Source: Palaemon carinicauda (Eukaryota; Arthropoda; Malacostraca; Decapoda; Palaemonidae). Taken from it: a stretch of DNA of 64,000 nucleotides. Shown here one piece after another: positions 54,651 to 64,000 of the stretch (position 1 is its first letter; each line of letters opens with the position of its first letter). The notes under the pieces were generated by a model, which saw nothing but the letters and a program-made list of their open reading frames with translations, had not been told where the DNA came from and ran no database searches. The DNA is taken from contig NC_090763.1 of the NCBI RefSeq assembly GCF_036898095.1, positions 57,974,231-58,038,230 of the forward strand, in the 5' to 3' direction. The position numbers were made by a program, and so were the translations under genes.

Positions 54651-54940
54651 AGATGTTGGAAACAGCAGTTTTGGCTTGCCATTAACTGAATAATTACGGC
54701 TGCGTTTCCTTCGTATATCCCCTTTTGCCATTTAAGTTTAACATCTTTTGGCTTTATCCCACATGGTTTCGTGAGGCAGCAACGATGAGTATATCCGACA
54801 TAACCGGCTCACGCCCTTGCCCGATGCATCAACTGACCATAACAAAACCACCCAGCCCATCGTGCCAAGCAACCACTCAGCTGCGCCCAAAGTGAAGCTG
54901 CCACCGTTCTAACAACAACACCGTCTCCTGCTTCCTGAGG

Positions 54941-55390
54941 GTGGACGTACTCTTCAGGGTGGCCAAGCTAAACGACCCTTGTGCCAAAGCCGACATCGTC
55001 CTGACCTCCATCCCTGAGGAGGTATTTGACAAGATCTTCCCATGGCTCGACGCCCACTCCAGTCAGGTATCCTACGACAACCTGCGAACCAAACTAATCA
55101 ATATATACTCGCTTTCCATCTCGGCAAGGGCACCTCTCCCATAGAAGCATGGGATGAACTGATTGGACTTCTCATGCTGCCAGAGACAGACGCCCATGGA
55201 CAACGACGAGAAATAAGCCTATCTCGCGAAATATTCCTCCGACGCCTTAAGCAGGACATGCAAGCCCAGCTCACCGATACCGACACCCTGTCTCCACGGC
55301 CTCCCGCCTTGGCGCATCATCCTCCTTCAGCTGCTCATCCCTCGACTCCTCGGCGGCGCCCTCTGCTGACGACGACAAAATCCTCACCCT
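54941..55390 (+). pseudogene. Gag remnant of decayed gypsy element
   Basis: 'LFRVAKLNDPCAKADIVLTSIPEEVFDKIFPWL' and 'SYDNLRTKLINIYSLS' resemble the capsid start of arthropod gypsy Gag (trp-less 'F.V..I....KAD.V...LP'). A frameshift at about 55130 leads to 'EAWDELIGLLMLPE' and 'LSREIFLRRLKQDMQAQL'. No zinc knuckle survives clearly. Confidence 0.55.
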
Positions 55391-55529
55391 GATGAAGAAA
55401 CCTCCGTAGCCAATGCAGCAGACCCAGACCAAACCCGACGGTGTTTCTACCATCAACAGTTTGGGAGCAACACAATGAAATGCAGGGCCCCCTGCAGGTT
55501 TCCATAGAAATTCTGACGCTAGCCACAGC

Positions 55530-55742
55530 CGACATCAACTATAGCCGCAGTAGCAGATCACTGCAAGATCGGATTCTACATCCCTGACGCCGTATCCAAC
55601 TGTAGGCTTATGGTTGATACCGGCTGTATGCAATTAACATTCCCTCCCTCACAGGCCAACCTAAACCAGGCGCCTAGCAGTGATGCCCCCTTGCTCATCA
55701 CAGCCAACGGATCTCCCATACGGTGTTATGGGACTCGGGTGC
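55530..55742 (+). pseudogene. Aspartic protease remnant
   Basis: 'LMVDTGCMQLTFPPS' near 55606-55650 carries the protease active-site DTG, preceded by 'HCKIGFYIPDAVSNC'. The reading ends at the MITE insertion. Confidence 0.65.
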
Positions 55743-55746
55743 TTAA

Positions 55747-56048
55747 CCCTTTTACCCCCAAAGGATGTACTGGTACGTTTCACAAAACTCATCCCTTTAC
55801 CCCCATGGACGTACCGGTACATCCTTGCAAAAAACTGCTATTTAAATTTTTTTTTGCATATTTTTTATAGTTTTTTGAGAAACTTCAGGCATTTTCCAAG
55901 AGAATGAGACCAACCTGACCTCTCTATGACAAAAATTAAGGCTGTTAGAGCAATTTAAAAAAAATATATACTGCAAAATGTGCTTGAAAAAAAATAACCC
56001 CTGGGGGTTAAGGGTTGGAAATTTCCAAATAGCCTGGGGGTAAAAGGG
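55747..56048. mobile_element. piggyBac-type MITE with TTAA duplication
   Basis: 302 bp with perfect inverted ends 'cccttttaccccc' and TTAA at 55743-55746 and 56049-56052. A second inner inverted motif ('aaccctt' forms at 55793 and 56005) is visible. Non-coding. It splits the protease and RT remnants of the decayed gypsy element. Confidence 0.85.
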
Positions 56049-56469
56049 TTAAAATCTCCATCATGGGCCAATTTTACTCTTGGCCCTTTGCCATCGCTGA
56101 CGTCAGACACCCCCTCCTCGGCGCTAACTTCCTGGCTCACCATGGGCTACTCGTCGACATCGCTGGGAAACGTCTCATCGACACCGGGACATGCCAAATC
56201 AGTTCACTATGAGCTGGTCCGGACATAACACCCATCCCCGCTGTCGTAGCGCCGCCCTTCTTCAGGAGTTCCCAGACGTTTTCAAGCCGGAACTTCGACA
56301 ATCGCCAGGATCCTCCTCTAAGCATGGGGTCTACCACCACAAACACAATGGGACCTCCCACGCACGCCAAGTTCTGCCGCAGAAGCCGAGAGATGCTAAA
56401 CGTGCCTTTGAGGACGTGGAACAGACGGAATATGCAAGAAGGCGTCCAGCCCTTGGGCATCTCCGCTCC

Positions 56470-56650
56470 ACATGGTAAAGAAACCGGACGGGACATGGAG
56501 GCCCTGTGGTGACTACCGGCACCTTGACCTCATCACAACGCCAGATAACTACCCTCTGCCAAATATGGAAGACCTCTCCAGCACCCTTCATGGGGTAAAA
56601 ATGTTCACTAAAATGGACCACCTTAAATCATACTTCCAGGCTCTTGTTTT
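56470..56650 (+). pseudogene. Reverse transcriptase N-terminal remnant
   Basis: '[32 protein letters not shown]' (split here only for naming: '[14 protein letters not shown]' and '[14 protein letters not shown]') followed by '[13 protein letters not shown]', the fingers and first catalytic Asp region. The catalytic (Y/F)xDD part and all RNase H are absent; sequence passes within about 40 bases into integrase-side sequence. Confidence 0.75.
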
Positions 56651-56699
56651 CCCAGAGGGCGTCCCGCCTCCTGTAGAAGGAAGATCTTCGACATCATCC

Positions 56700-57600
56700 A
56701 CGGATTATCACACCCCTCGGGTCGCACTGCAGCCCGTCTTTTATCCGAGAAAATCATCTGGCCAGGAATCAAGAAAGACGCCCGTGAGTGGGCGAGAACC
56801 TTCATTAACTGCCAGACGAGTAAGGTCAACCGCCATACTGAGTCGGGAGTCAGATTTTCCCCAACCCAAGAGACGATTCGGACACATCCACGCGGACGTC
56901 GTGGGACCTCTGCCACCTTCAAGTTCTGCAAGATACCTCCTGATGATCGTCGACCGCTCAACTAGATGGTTAGAAGCAACTCCGATGTCCGAAGCAACCA
57001 CCCATGCCTGCGCCGAAGTTCTCCTGTCGAGTTGGATCAGCCGCTTCGGTGTCCCTAACGATATCACGACTGACCGAGGTTCCGCTTTCTTGTCAGAAAT
57101 CTAGCTCTCAGGCAAACCTGATGGGAACGACACTCCACAGCACGACATACGACCGTGCAGCGAATGGCATAGTCGAGAGAACTCATTGCACACTTAAGGC
57201 AGCGATGATGGCAATATGTACAGACGAACATTGGAAAGCGCAACTCCCATGGGTCCTCCTTGGCCTTCACACCGTTCCCAGGGCAGGTGGTGAACCTTCT
57301 CCTGCAGAGAAGGGCTATGTCAAGGCACTTAGTCCCTGGCAAGTTCTTCGCTGCAACTACCAACGACACCAAGCTAGATCCCCTGAGAGAGATCACCGGG
57401 AAATTCAGACCATGCCTGAAAACATACGAGGACAGGACCAGACACTTCATGCCCAAGAACCTAGACGACAGCGACTACGTCTTCATCTGGGTCAATGCTC
57501 ACAGCCAACCCCTGACTAGACCTTATCGCGGCCCTTACGAGATCATCATCAGAACAGCCAATTCTTTCCTCTTGAACGTCCACGGACAAGAAGATTGGGT
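56700..57600 (+). pseudogene. Integrase remnant
   Basis: '[33 protein letters not shown]' region (first Asp in 'HADVVGPLP') and '[20 protein letters not shown]' (second Asp in 'TTDRG') are in one frame to 57104. After a stop, later frames contain 'ANGIVERTH' (Glu, near 57165) and 'FRPCLKTYEDRTRHFMPKNL', then 'YVFIWVNAHSQPLTRPYRGPYEII', the usual C-terminal integrase tail. The gene is broken by stop and shifts. Confidence 0.75.
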
Positions 57601-57863
57601 TGGTTGACGATCGACTGATTAAAATCAGCACACCTTGAAAGCAACAAGAAGATCACCGCGGGCCCTACTAGACCCAGGATTCCACCTCAGAACAAATCAT
57701 ACACTAAACGGGAGAAAACCACGTAACGACAGGGGAAAAAGATTCCTCCGAAGCAGAGCAACCTTCCCCTTCGCTCAAGCACCAGAAGGGAACTACGTTG
57801 CCCTCCACGATACAGAGATTCATCGCATCAACCATCTCCGATGCCTGCTGTCAGGGGGGAGAG

Positions 57864-58175
57864 TACTAGTAAGGACATCGTCTTACCCGTCATGTATCCT
57901 CTCCCTGGACTTTTCAGATTATTGTAACTTATTTGTTCCACACAGTGGATTTTTGTATAATGATGTTGCGCTCTTTGAGAGCTTCATTTTCATGTAAAAT
58001 AATGTATATTTCATTAGGCTACTGCCTTGGTATTTGTTAATTAATTTTGAATGAAAACAAACGATTTGGCGGTTGGAAAGGTTTCCCTCCCAGGCTACTT
58101 ATCTGTCCGCACTGTAATATAGTGACAGTTGCATGTTCAGTAAATTGTCAGTCTCTGCTCGTCATGTCCTCAACA
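57864..58175 (+). repeat. 3' LTR of decayed gypsy element (U3 mostly missing)
   Basis: Preceded by the purine tract 'aggggggagag' (57853-57863). It corresponds to only the last 317 bp of the 5' LTR. It ends 'tcctcaaca' at 58175. Confidence 0.7.
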
Positions 58176-58235
58176 TTTAGTTTGGGATACTGAGTATTCT
58201 GGGGATCATGTATAATACTTAAGTAATTATTTACG

Positions 58236-58530
58236 TCGCGAGGTACAGTAACAGTAACGCAGGAGGATAACTTTGCAACGGCTCCTCCTATAACTTACCA
58301 CCTTTCCCCTCGAAGCGTAAACTCTATGTGGGGTGCAGATAGCCATGTGGCGTGTCAAGCATACGTCCTCTGTTGATATACGATATCCTAAAGGGAAACC
58401 TTTAGAGTACTCGCTCCAGAAGTTAGAATTCTGTGAAACCTTTAGTTTAATTCTCTGGGAATATCTACTGTAGTCATATATACCCTTAGGAAGCAACTGA
58501 AGGAACCTTCCATCAGGACGTCATGGCTTG
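58236..58530. repeat. Second copy of third-family DIRS-like terminal sequence
   Basis: Same orientation and order as 48345-48610 ('ccctcgaagcgtaaac', 'gtggggtgcagatag', 'gcgtgtcaagcatacgtcc', 'gaaggaaccttccatcagga'). It stops before the 'aaaatagattttt' motif found in the other copy. Confidence 0.75.
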
Positions 58531-60313
58531 AGCCCTAAAATCTCAGTTATATTTTGTATGCTAGCTATCATTTTGAATTTGCTTTAATATTTATCTATTG
58601 TTTGATAAACCTTTTGAGTAGATTTTGCATAATCTACGTCATGTACAATAGTTGAATGTAACAAAGTACTCAATCTCCCAAAATCAAAGGTATAAAATGA
58701 AATGGAGTCCATTTTAAATCAATAAGTATTACGTAAGTTATGCTAAAACTAGCAAGCACTTCCATTTTTTACAGCAAATTTCAGTTTTGCTAGCAATTAA
58801 TGTACACATTAACCAAAATCAGTGGTATAGTTCCGGTCAGGAAAAAGTTTACTTATTTTTTACGTATAGAAAAACTACAGTTTTCTCAAATTATGACCCA
58901 GACACCTTTAAAAATGCCAAATTATCCAGCACTTTACCGTTTCATATAGCAAATTCTAACTTTGCTAGAAATTAAATGTATAAATCAAAATTAGCGGTAT
59001 ACAGGAAGTTCTGGTCGATTAAAATCTTTACCAAAAATTCCCTATTGTAAAACTCCCATTTTCTTCATAAAATTACCATTATTTGTCGCAAATAAAAAGC
59101 GAAATACTGTACTATATATCTGAAAATATCCTACAGCAATGGGGGGAACCAAAAGTTTTAGGTGGGTAAATTGGTACTTTCCTGCTATTGCTCCACCAAT
59201 AATTTCCAATATATCAAAAAATTTTTGGGTTGGGTTAGGTTAGGTTGGGTGGATAATATTCTAATCTAACCTACATAATAGTATTGGGATTATATCGGAA
59301 ATTAGTGGTTCGGTAATATGAAAGTACCGGTAAATTTACTAGGGAATCTAAATAGTTTTAAAACTAACCTTTTCTTTATACATTTATTCTATGGGATGCA
59401 TAAATCCAGGAAAAATTACACAAAATATGAGCACCCTATTGCAAGCTTAAGCTCCTAATATGTCATTTCTTTACAATATGAAGTTCACACGTGTGTTCGT
59501 TTAAGTGTACATAATTTCCTGCTCATTAACCACCAAGCTTTCTGTGCATTCCCAACTTTCCGTATCTCAATCATAGGGCAGGACATTTTAAGTGATAATT
59601 TTAGGGTTAGTGACCGTGGTAAGGGGGTCCGAGGGACTTGCCCCACGTGGGACTGTGACCTGGTAACTACTAGGTTAGGTTAGGTTTTGCTCCCTTTCGA
59701 ATGAACGCCAAAATTTATATTTTCGGTCAGGTCAGGAAAAACTTAATGGGAAATAAAATTTCCTAAGGTGAATAGATTTTTCAATACAATTTACTTCAGT
59801 CGTAAATAATCACTTTCTCCGTTTCCCCCACCTAATATTCCCAAATCCCACCCGGGTGTCATTGGGAAAGGGTGGTAAACAAAATTGAGAACAGTTTACT
59901 TATAAAAATAAATATTCGTGTTATGCACATTATAGGGAAGTTTTTTTTTCTGAAAACTTTTACTCCCGTCCGTATCTATAATAAAAACTCAAAATTAGAA
60001 GACTAAGAGTTAGGGAACAATCTCAGGTCCAAATGACAGGAGAGGGTAAAGCATGAATAGAATTTTATTTAGGGGAATGGCTGTTGAAATATCGGCAGTG
60101 CAGACGAGAGCCATGGCTTTTCAGATACAGGAAATAGGCAAAATATATACTGAAGTGGGAACTTTTAACATTACGTTAGGCCTACCCCTCGTCGAGGAAA
60201 ATTCTGATCACTTGCTGCAAACCTACTGTGTTTTGCCACTTGCGGCTTGCCAGATGGATTAGTCAAAAAATCCCCAAGACTCACGATAAAAATCAACACG
60301 TCCAAAAATCCTC

Positions 60314-60314
<1 letters not shown>
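58531..60314. other. Intergenic, nothing recognised
   Basis: AT-rich. A weak local repetition of 'agcaaatttcagttttgctag'-like wording (58778 and 58948) is seen. Two short TTAGG-rich spots (59226-59250 and 59672-59690) are noted but are only two or three units long. Confidence 0.5.
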
Positions 60315-60406
<92 letters not shown>

Positions 60407-60621
60407 CATATATATACATATACATATATATACATATACATATATATACATATACATATATATACATATACATATACATACATATACATATACATACATA
60501 TACATATACATACATATACATATACATACATATACATATACATACATATACATATACATACATATACATATACATATATATACATATACATATATATACA
60601 TATACATATATATACATATAC

Positions 60622-60701
<80 letters not shown>
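60315..60701. repeat. Compound (TA)n / (TACATA)n satellite-like array
   Basis: A 387-bp array: TA repeats, then a mixture of 'tatacata' and 'catatacatacata' units in blocks, then TA repeats. The arrangement is nearly mirror-symmetric around 60510. Long frames of alternating Tyr and Ile on both strands are artefacts of this repeat. Confidence 0.95.
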
Positions 60702-60703
<2 letters not shown>

Positions 60704-61189
60704 TGATCCTGTAGGCTTCACTTATATAGAAATTACGCACTTTCATATAAGTGCAAGCACACGAATTAAAATATAAAGGTTTACCAATCTTTGTTTCTTC
60801 TTCATAGTAATGTGTACAGAATATCCAACCCAGCTGACATCCAAAATCCACAAATCTAGGGATAAACCCCTTCATGTTACAACACTGACTGCCACTGGAG
60901 TCCTACTGACTTCTTAATCACAAAAATGCACATTTGTTGCAAGCTCGCTTCAATTTCTTATTCAAAGCAACCTTTTATGACTTAGATTAATTCCTTTTAC
61001 ATCTAATTTGGAAGGTCTCACCTCACCTATATAAATCCACAATAGTTTTGACAATTTTTACAGTGATCTACAAAACATGTTCACTAAACGTCGGGTTTAC
61101 TTTTACGCATTTAGAAAGTTCGAAATTTAATGGTGATTGGTAAGTTACCATTCGATAAAAAGAAAAAATAACTTACTTGATAACCAAGT
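60702..61189. other. Intergenic, nothing recognised
   Basis: AT-rich, no supported feature. Confidence 0.5.
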
Positions 61190-61437
61190 ACACCATAATA
61201 CCAGACATGTTTGGATTTTAAACTTGAAACTAATGAAATATTACATTACAATGTTAAATAATTACTTTGGTTGCAGAGAACTTAAGATAGTAAGCATAAT
61301 TACTCAAGAACAAACCATACTACCAGACATGTTTGGATTTTAAACTTCAAACTAATGACATATTACATTACCATGCTAAATAATTACTTAGGTTGCAGAG
61401 AACTTAAGATAGTATGCATGATTACTCAAGAACAAAA
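61190..61437. repeat. Tandem duplication, 122-bp unit
   Basis: Two adjacent copies of a block starting 'accagacatgtttgg' (61200 and 61322) and including 'ggttgcagagaacttaagat' and 'ttactcaagaacaaa'. They differ at only a few positions. Confidence 0.9.
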
Positions 61438-62642
61438 TTGCCATGCATTATACTTCACGAACAACATTACATGAATGATTAGAGATTTTGGGACAGTACA
61501 CAAATCCTCAACTACCTCATCTCTCATTTCTAATTTCACGTTAGCAGTCCGGTTAGTGCATAAAAAAATTAGGGCGATGGTGACTAAAAATCTTCCAATA
61601 ACTCGTCCTGCAAGAATCTCATACGATAAGGCTTCCTGAACAAGAGCCGAAAAATTAAATTTGGAAGTACCCTGGGCCCTGGAAGCCTCTTAATTGCCAT
61701 TATATTCACGAACATTTATCAAGTTTTGTTTTCACGTTTTACTACAGAAATTTGAACATAAGTGGGTCGAGTGGAACTATTAAACCACTAAATTTACATA
61801 ACTTGTCCCCAACGAATTTTACCTTACTTTGTTTTAATATTGAATTCACATTAACCCCCTTGGTGACCCAGTGGGAAATCTGAATTTGGCAAGCTAAAGG
61901 ACAGATTTTTATCCGTGATCTGCCTCAGATCAACACCAGCAATATAGAACTATTGATAAATTACAGACAAATATAATTCAAAATATCTTGTTACATGTGC
62001 ACTCAGACCATACTTATTGCTTTCACTTTGACCAGAAAAATTTATAGAAAGTGAAGGATTCCTTCTGCATTATAAAGCCGATTCCCATTAACAGAATATA
62101 CGGATACCTTGAACTAAAATTATGCATTGTCACACCATAACCTATAGCTTTATTCCTTAAATATAATTAAATTCCCCGAAAACCAATGTTGGATATCCAC
62201 AATAAATTAGTCTTCGCTGTAAACTAAAACGCTTCCAAACTAGCAAACTGCAGAAGTTGAAATATTAGAACTTTTTCAAAGTCCATTATCCAAGTACTCA
62301 CTATGGAAAAATCAGAGGTCCGATTTACTGCTGAAATCCACCGCGGCCGAGTTCGAATTATCTTTGGAACTTGAGAAAATATACTGAAAGTAAAAATCGG
62401 CAGAAATCAGCAAATGTTACGGTAATACTTGGAATTAAGTTATTTTACTATCATTCATAATAAGAACAAGAACAAAATCCTCCGGTGGCTGAAAATGCAC
62501 GAATTAGGCTTACAGAGTAAGATAAATTACCATCAGATAAGTCAAACTAATCAGATAGGCCTACGAGCACTTATTACGATGGACATATAGCAATAAAATT
62601 AAAGTCTGTAAAATTATGATATAACAATTGTACTAATCGCAC
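61438..62642. other. Intergenic, nothing recognised
   Basis: AT-rich, no supported reading frame or repeat. Confidence 0.5.
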
Positions 62643-62805
62643 AATAATCGGGCTTCGCCCAAACAGCAGTGTAGCACGTGGAAAAAAATCTAACGATAAA
62701 AGTAGCATAATGTCACTACACCTTTGTTATAAGTGTCAATTATATCAAATAAGTGCATTATAACCAGGATTTGCCCACACAACAGGGTAGCACGTGAGGA
62801 AAATA
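62643..62805. repeat. Diverged tandem repeat, about 117-bp unit
   Basis: 'cttcgcccaaacagcag' plus 'gtagcacgtgg' (about 62652) recurs as 'tttgcccacacaacagg' plus 'gtagcacgtgag' (about 62770). Confidence 0.5.
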
Positions 62806-63343
62806 ACTCTCGGCATAGGCAAATAATTCGTGACTATCAATATATTAACATAACTTACACTTTCAACTGGTGTTTTTCCATCGAAGGTTCTTGGACGAAA
62901 GACCCTTCTTTTGTTTTCTTGGAACGAAGACGTATAGAGCTAAGGATGACGTAGCACTTCAATAGCGTCCTTTCTTTTGGTGTCCTTGCAAGACAGTAGC
63001 GACATCTAGATTTGTGATTTGACGTTATTTCTAGCTAAATGGATTTTTTTTCAAGACCAGATTGCCTTATTGAAACTATATGGGACTTTCTTTAAGGTTA
63101 TTATTCTTGGATAATAAAATTCCACTTTGAATGACATTTAAAAAAAATTATTATTGTTGAATAGTCATTTTCTTAGTATATGGAACCTAGGACAAGAAAT
63201 ATAGGTGCGTTCTATCGCTACCTAAAACAAGGGAGAGTTTTGACCTAAATGGAAATGTTTTAACATTAAATGTAAATATCATTCTAACCTGAAATATTAG
63301 AAAATGAGCTATCTACCCAGTACGATTTCCAAAATAGAAAACG

Positions 63344-63345
<2 letters not shown>

Positions 63346-63419
<74 letters not shown>
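63346..63419. repeat. (CT)n microsatellite
   Basis: About 74 bp of uninterrupted CT. The short frame through it is a repeat artefact. Confidence 0.95.
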
Positions 63420-63422
<3 letters not shown>

Positions 63423-63660
63423 CCAAATTGCTAGAATTATACCATGTCATGTAGGGAAGAAAGTACCATTAAAAAGTGTTCGTGTGAGCAGTAGACATAA
63501 ATAATGCAATATGTGTAAGGGGTTCAATGCACTGCTGGTGACACTCATGTGCAAGTGAAGCTCTCTACACAGGGCCACGTACAGTATAGTGCAACAGTCA
63601 AAAGTATACATTGTGAAATGGTGGACTCCACTATATTTTCCTTTATAGAAAAGACTTTAT

Positions 63661-63662
<2 letters not shown>

Positions 63663-63718
<56 letters not shown>
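63663..63718. repeat. (GA)n microsatellite
   Basis: About 56 bp of uninterrupted GA, in inverse orientation to the CT array 245 bp upstream, so the two could pair as a hairpin. Confidence 0.95.
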
Positions 63719-63721
<3 letters not shown>

Positions 63722-64000
63722 CGCGTGTGTTTTAAGTGAAGCCTATTGTCCCTACACCCTTTGGGGCATTGCATATTTCCATTGATCTTCAAATACCAGC
63801 GGAATTTCAACATGAGCTATGCATAGTATTGAAACAATTCTTGGAATTTAATTTCTTAATATCACGTACTCCAGTCTCTTAATATTTTTCTATTCTATTT
63901 CATTATTATACTGTATATAAAAAAAAATACCTCAAAACTTCCGTTATATCAAAAACAGATTCGCCTGGCCTAATCTGTGTGTTGAATAGACCTAGACCCT

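Larger units (their letters stand above)
54639..57863 (+). mobile_element. Decayed, internally deleted Ty3/gypsy element, internal region
   Basis: Gag, protease, RT and integrase remnants in the normal gypsy order but in many frames, with RT running straight into integrase after loss of the catalytic RT core and RNase H. A piggyBac-type MITE sits in the protease-RT interval. LTRs differ at many sites, so this is clearly older than the two other LTR elements. Confidence 0.75.

Noticed and set aside
59226..59690. TTAGG repeats suggesting interstitial telomere sequence
   Set aside because: Only two or three units at each spot and imperfect. Also seen as 'cctaacctaac' near 1362, so chance or short-repeat background.
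60171..60875. Long Tyr-Ile frames on both strands
   Set aside because: They are translations of a TA/TACATA repeat, not genes.

Overview
The window looks like repeat-dense intergenic DNA from a decapod crustacean (shrimp, prawn or crab). The evidence is its AT-rich background, long GA/CT/TA microsatellites, a tRNA-derived SINE, a TAA-tailed repeat of a kind I associate with decapods, DIRS-like tyrosine-recombinase retrotransposons with inverted ends, and fragments of Tigger, piggyBac-like and RNase H-bearing LINE elements. I see no convincing host protein-coding gene and no rRNA or functional tRNA gene. Almost every long reading frame belongs to a mobile element.

Layout. 1-1308 is the end of a DIRS-like element cut by the window edge. 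1309-4137 (copy A) is duplicated as copy B, which is now in three pieces (11242-12018, 20022-21940, 30742-30969) because two large elements landed in it. Between A and B lie a piggyBac-like element (5367-6645), a SINE (6758-6975) and a Tc1/mariner-type transposon with a broken DD83E transposase (8327-10907). 12019-20021 is a Gmr1-like Ty3/gypsy retrotransposon: its LTRs differ by one base, it has a 5-bp target duplication, an Arg-tRNA primer site and PPT, gag and pol separated by a single in-frame UGA in a CUA context, and integrase encoded before reverse transcriptase. 21941-30741 is a DIRS-like element on the minus strand with inverted terminal repeats, an internal complementary region, an intron-bearing gag, RT, RNase H and tyrosine recombinase. 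Its recombinase is split by a 1112-bp Tigger derivative that carries only the DNA-binding half of the transposase.

31078-33310 holds two Tigger fragments. 33515-45742 is a tandem array of an about 2.55-kb unit (LINE fragment plus pogo-like transposase remnant). Its first unit is split by an intact 127-bp-LTR gypsy element (35544-41981) with one uninterrupted 1622-codon gag-pol frame. 46872-48166 is a second piggyBac-like copy. 48280-51094 contains DIRS-like remnants, including a gag fragment flanked by a perfect 89-bp direct repeat. About 53930-58175 is a decayed gypsy element with an internal RT/RNase H deletion and a TTAA-flanked MITE. The last 6 kb is mainly simple repeats and featureless AT-rich sequence.

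The elements do not act together as one pathway. They form a nested record: older duplicated LINE-bearing segments, then insertion of Gmr1-like, DIRS-like and gypsy elements, then insertion of Tigger and piggyBac-type DNA elements. Two gag-pol elements and the DIRS-like element appear recent. All functional statements are inferred from motifs read by eye; no database search was possible.
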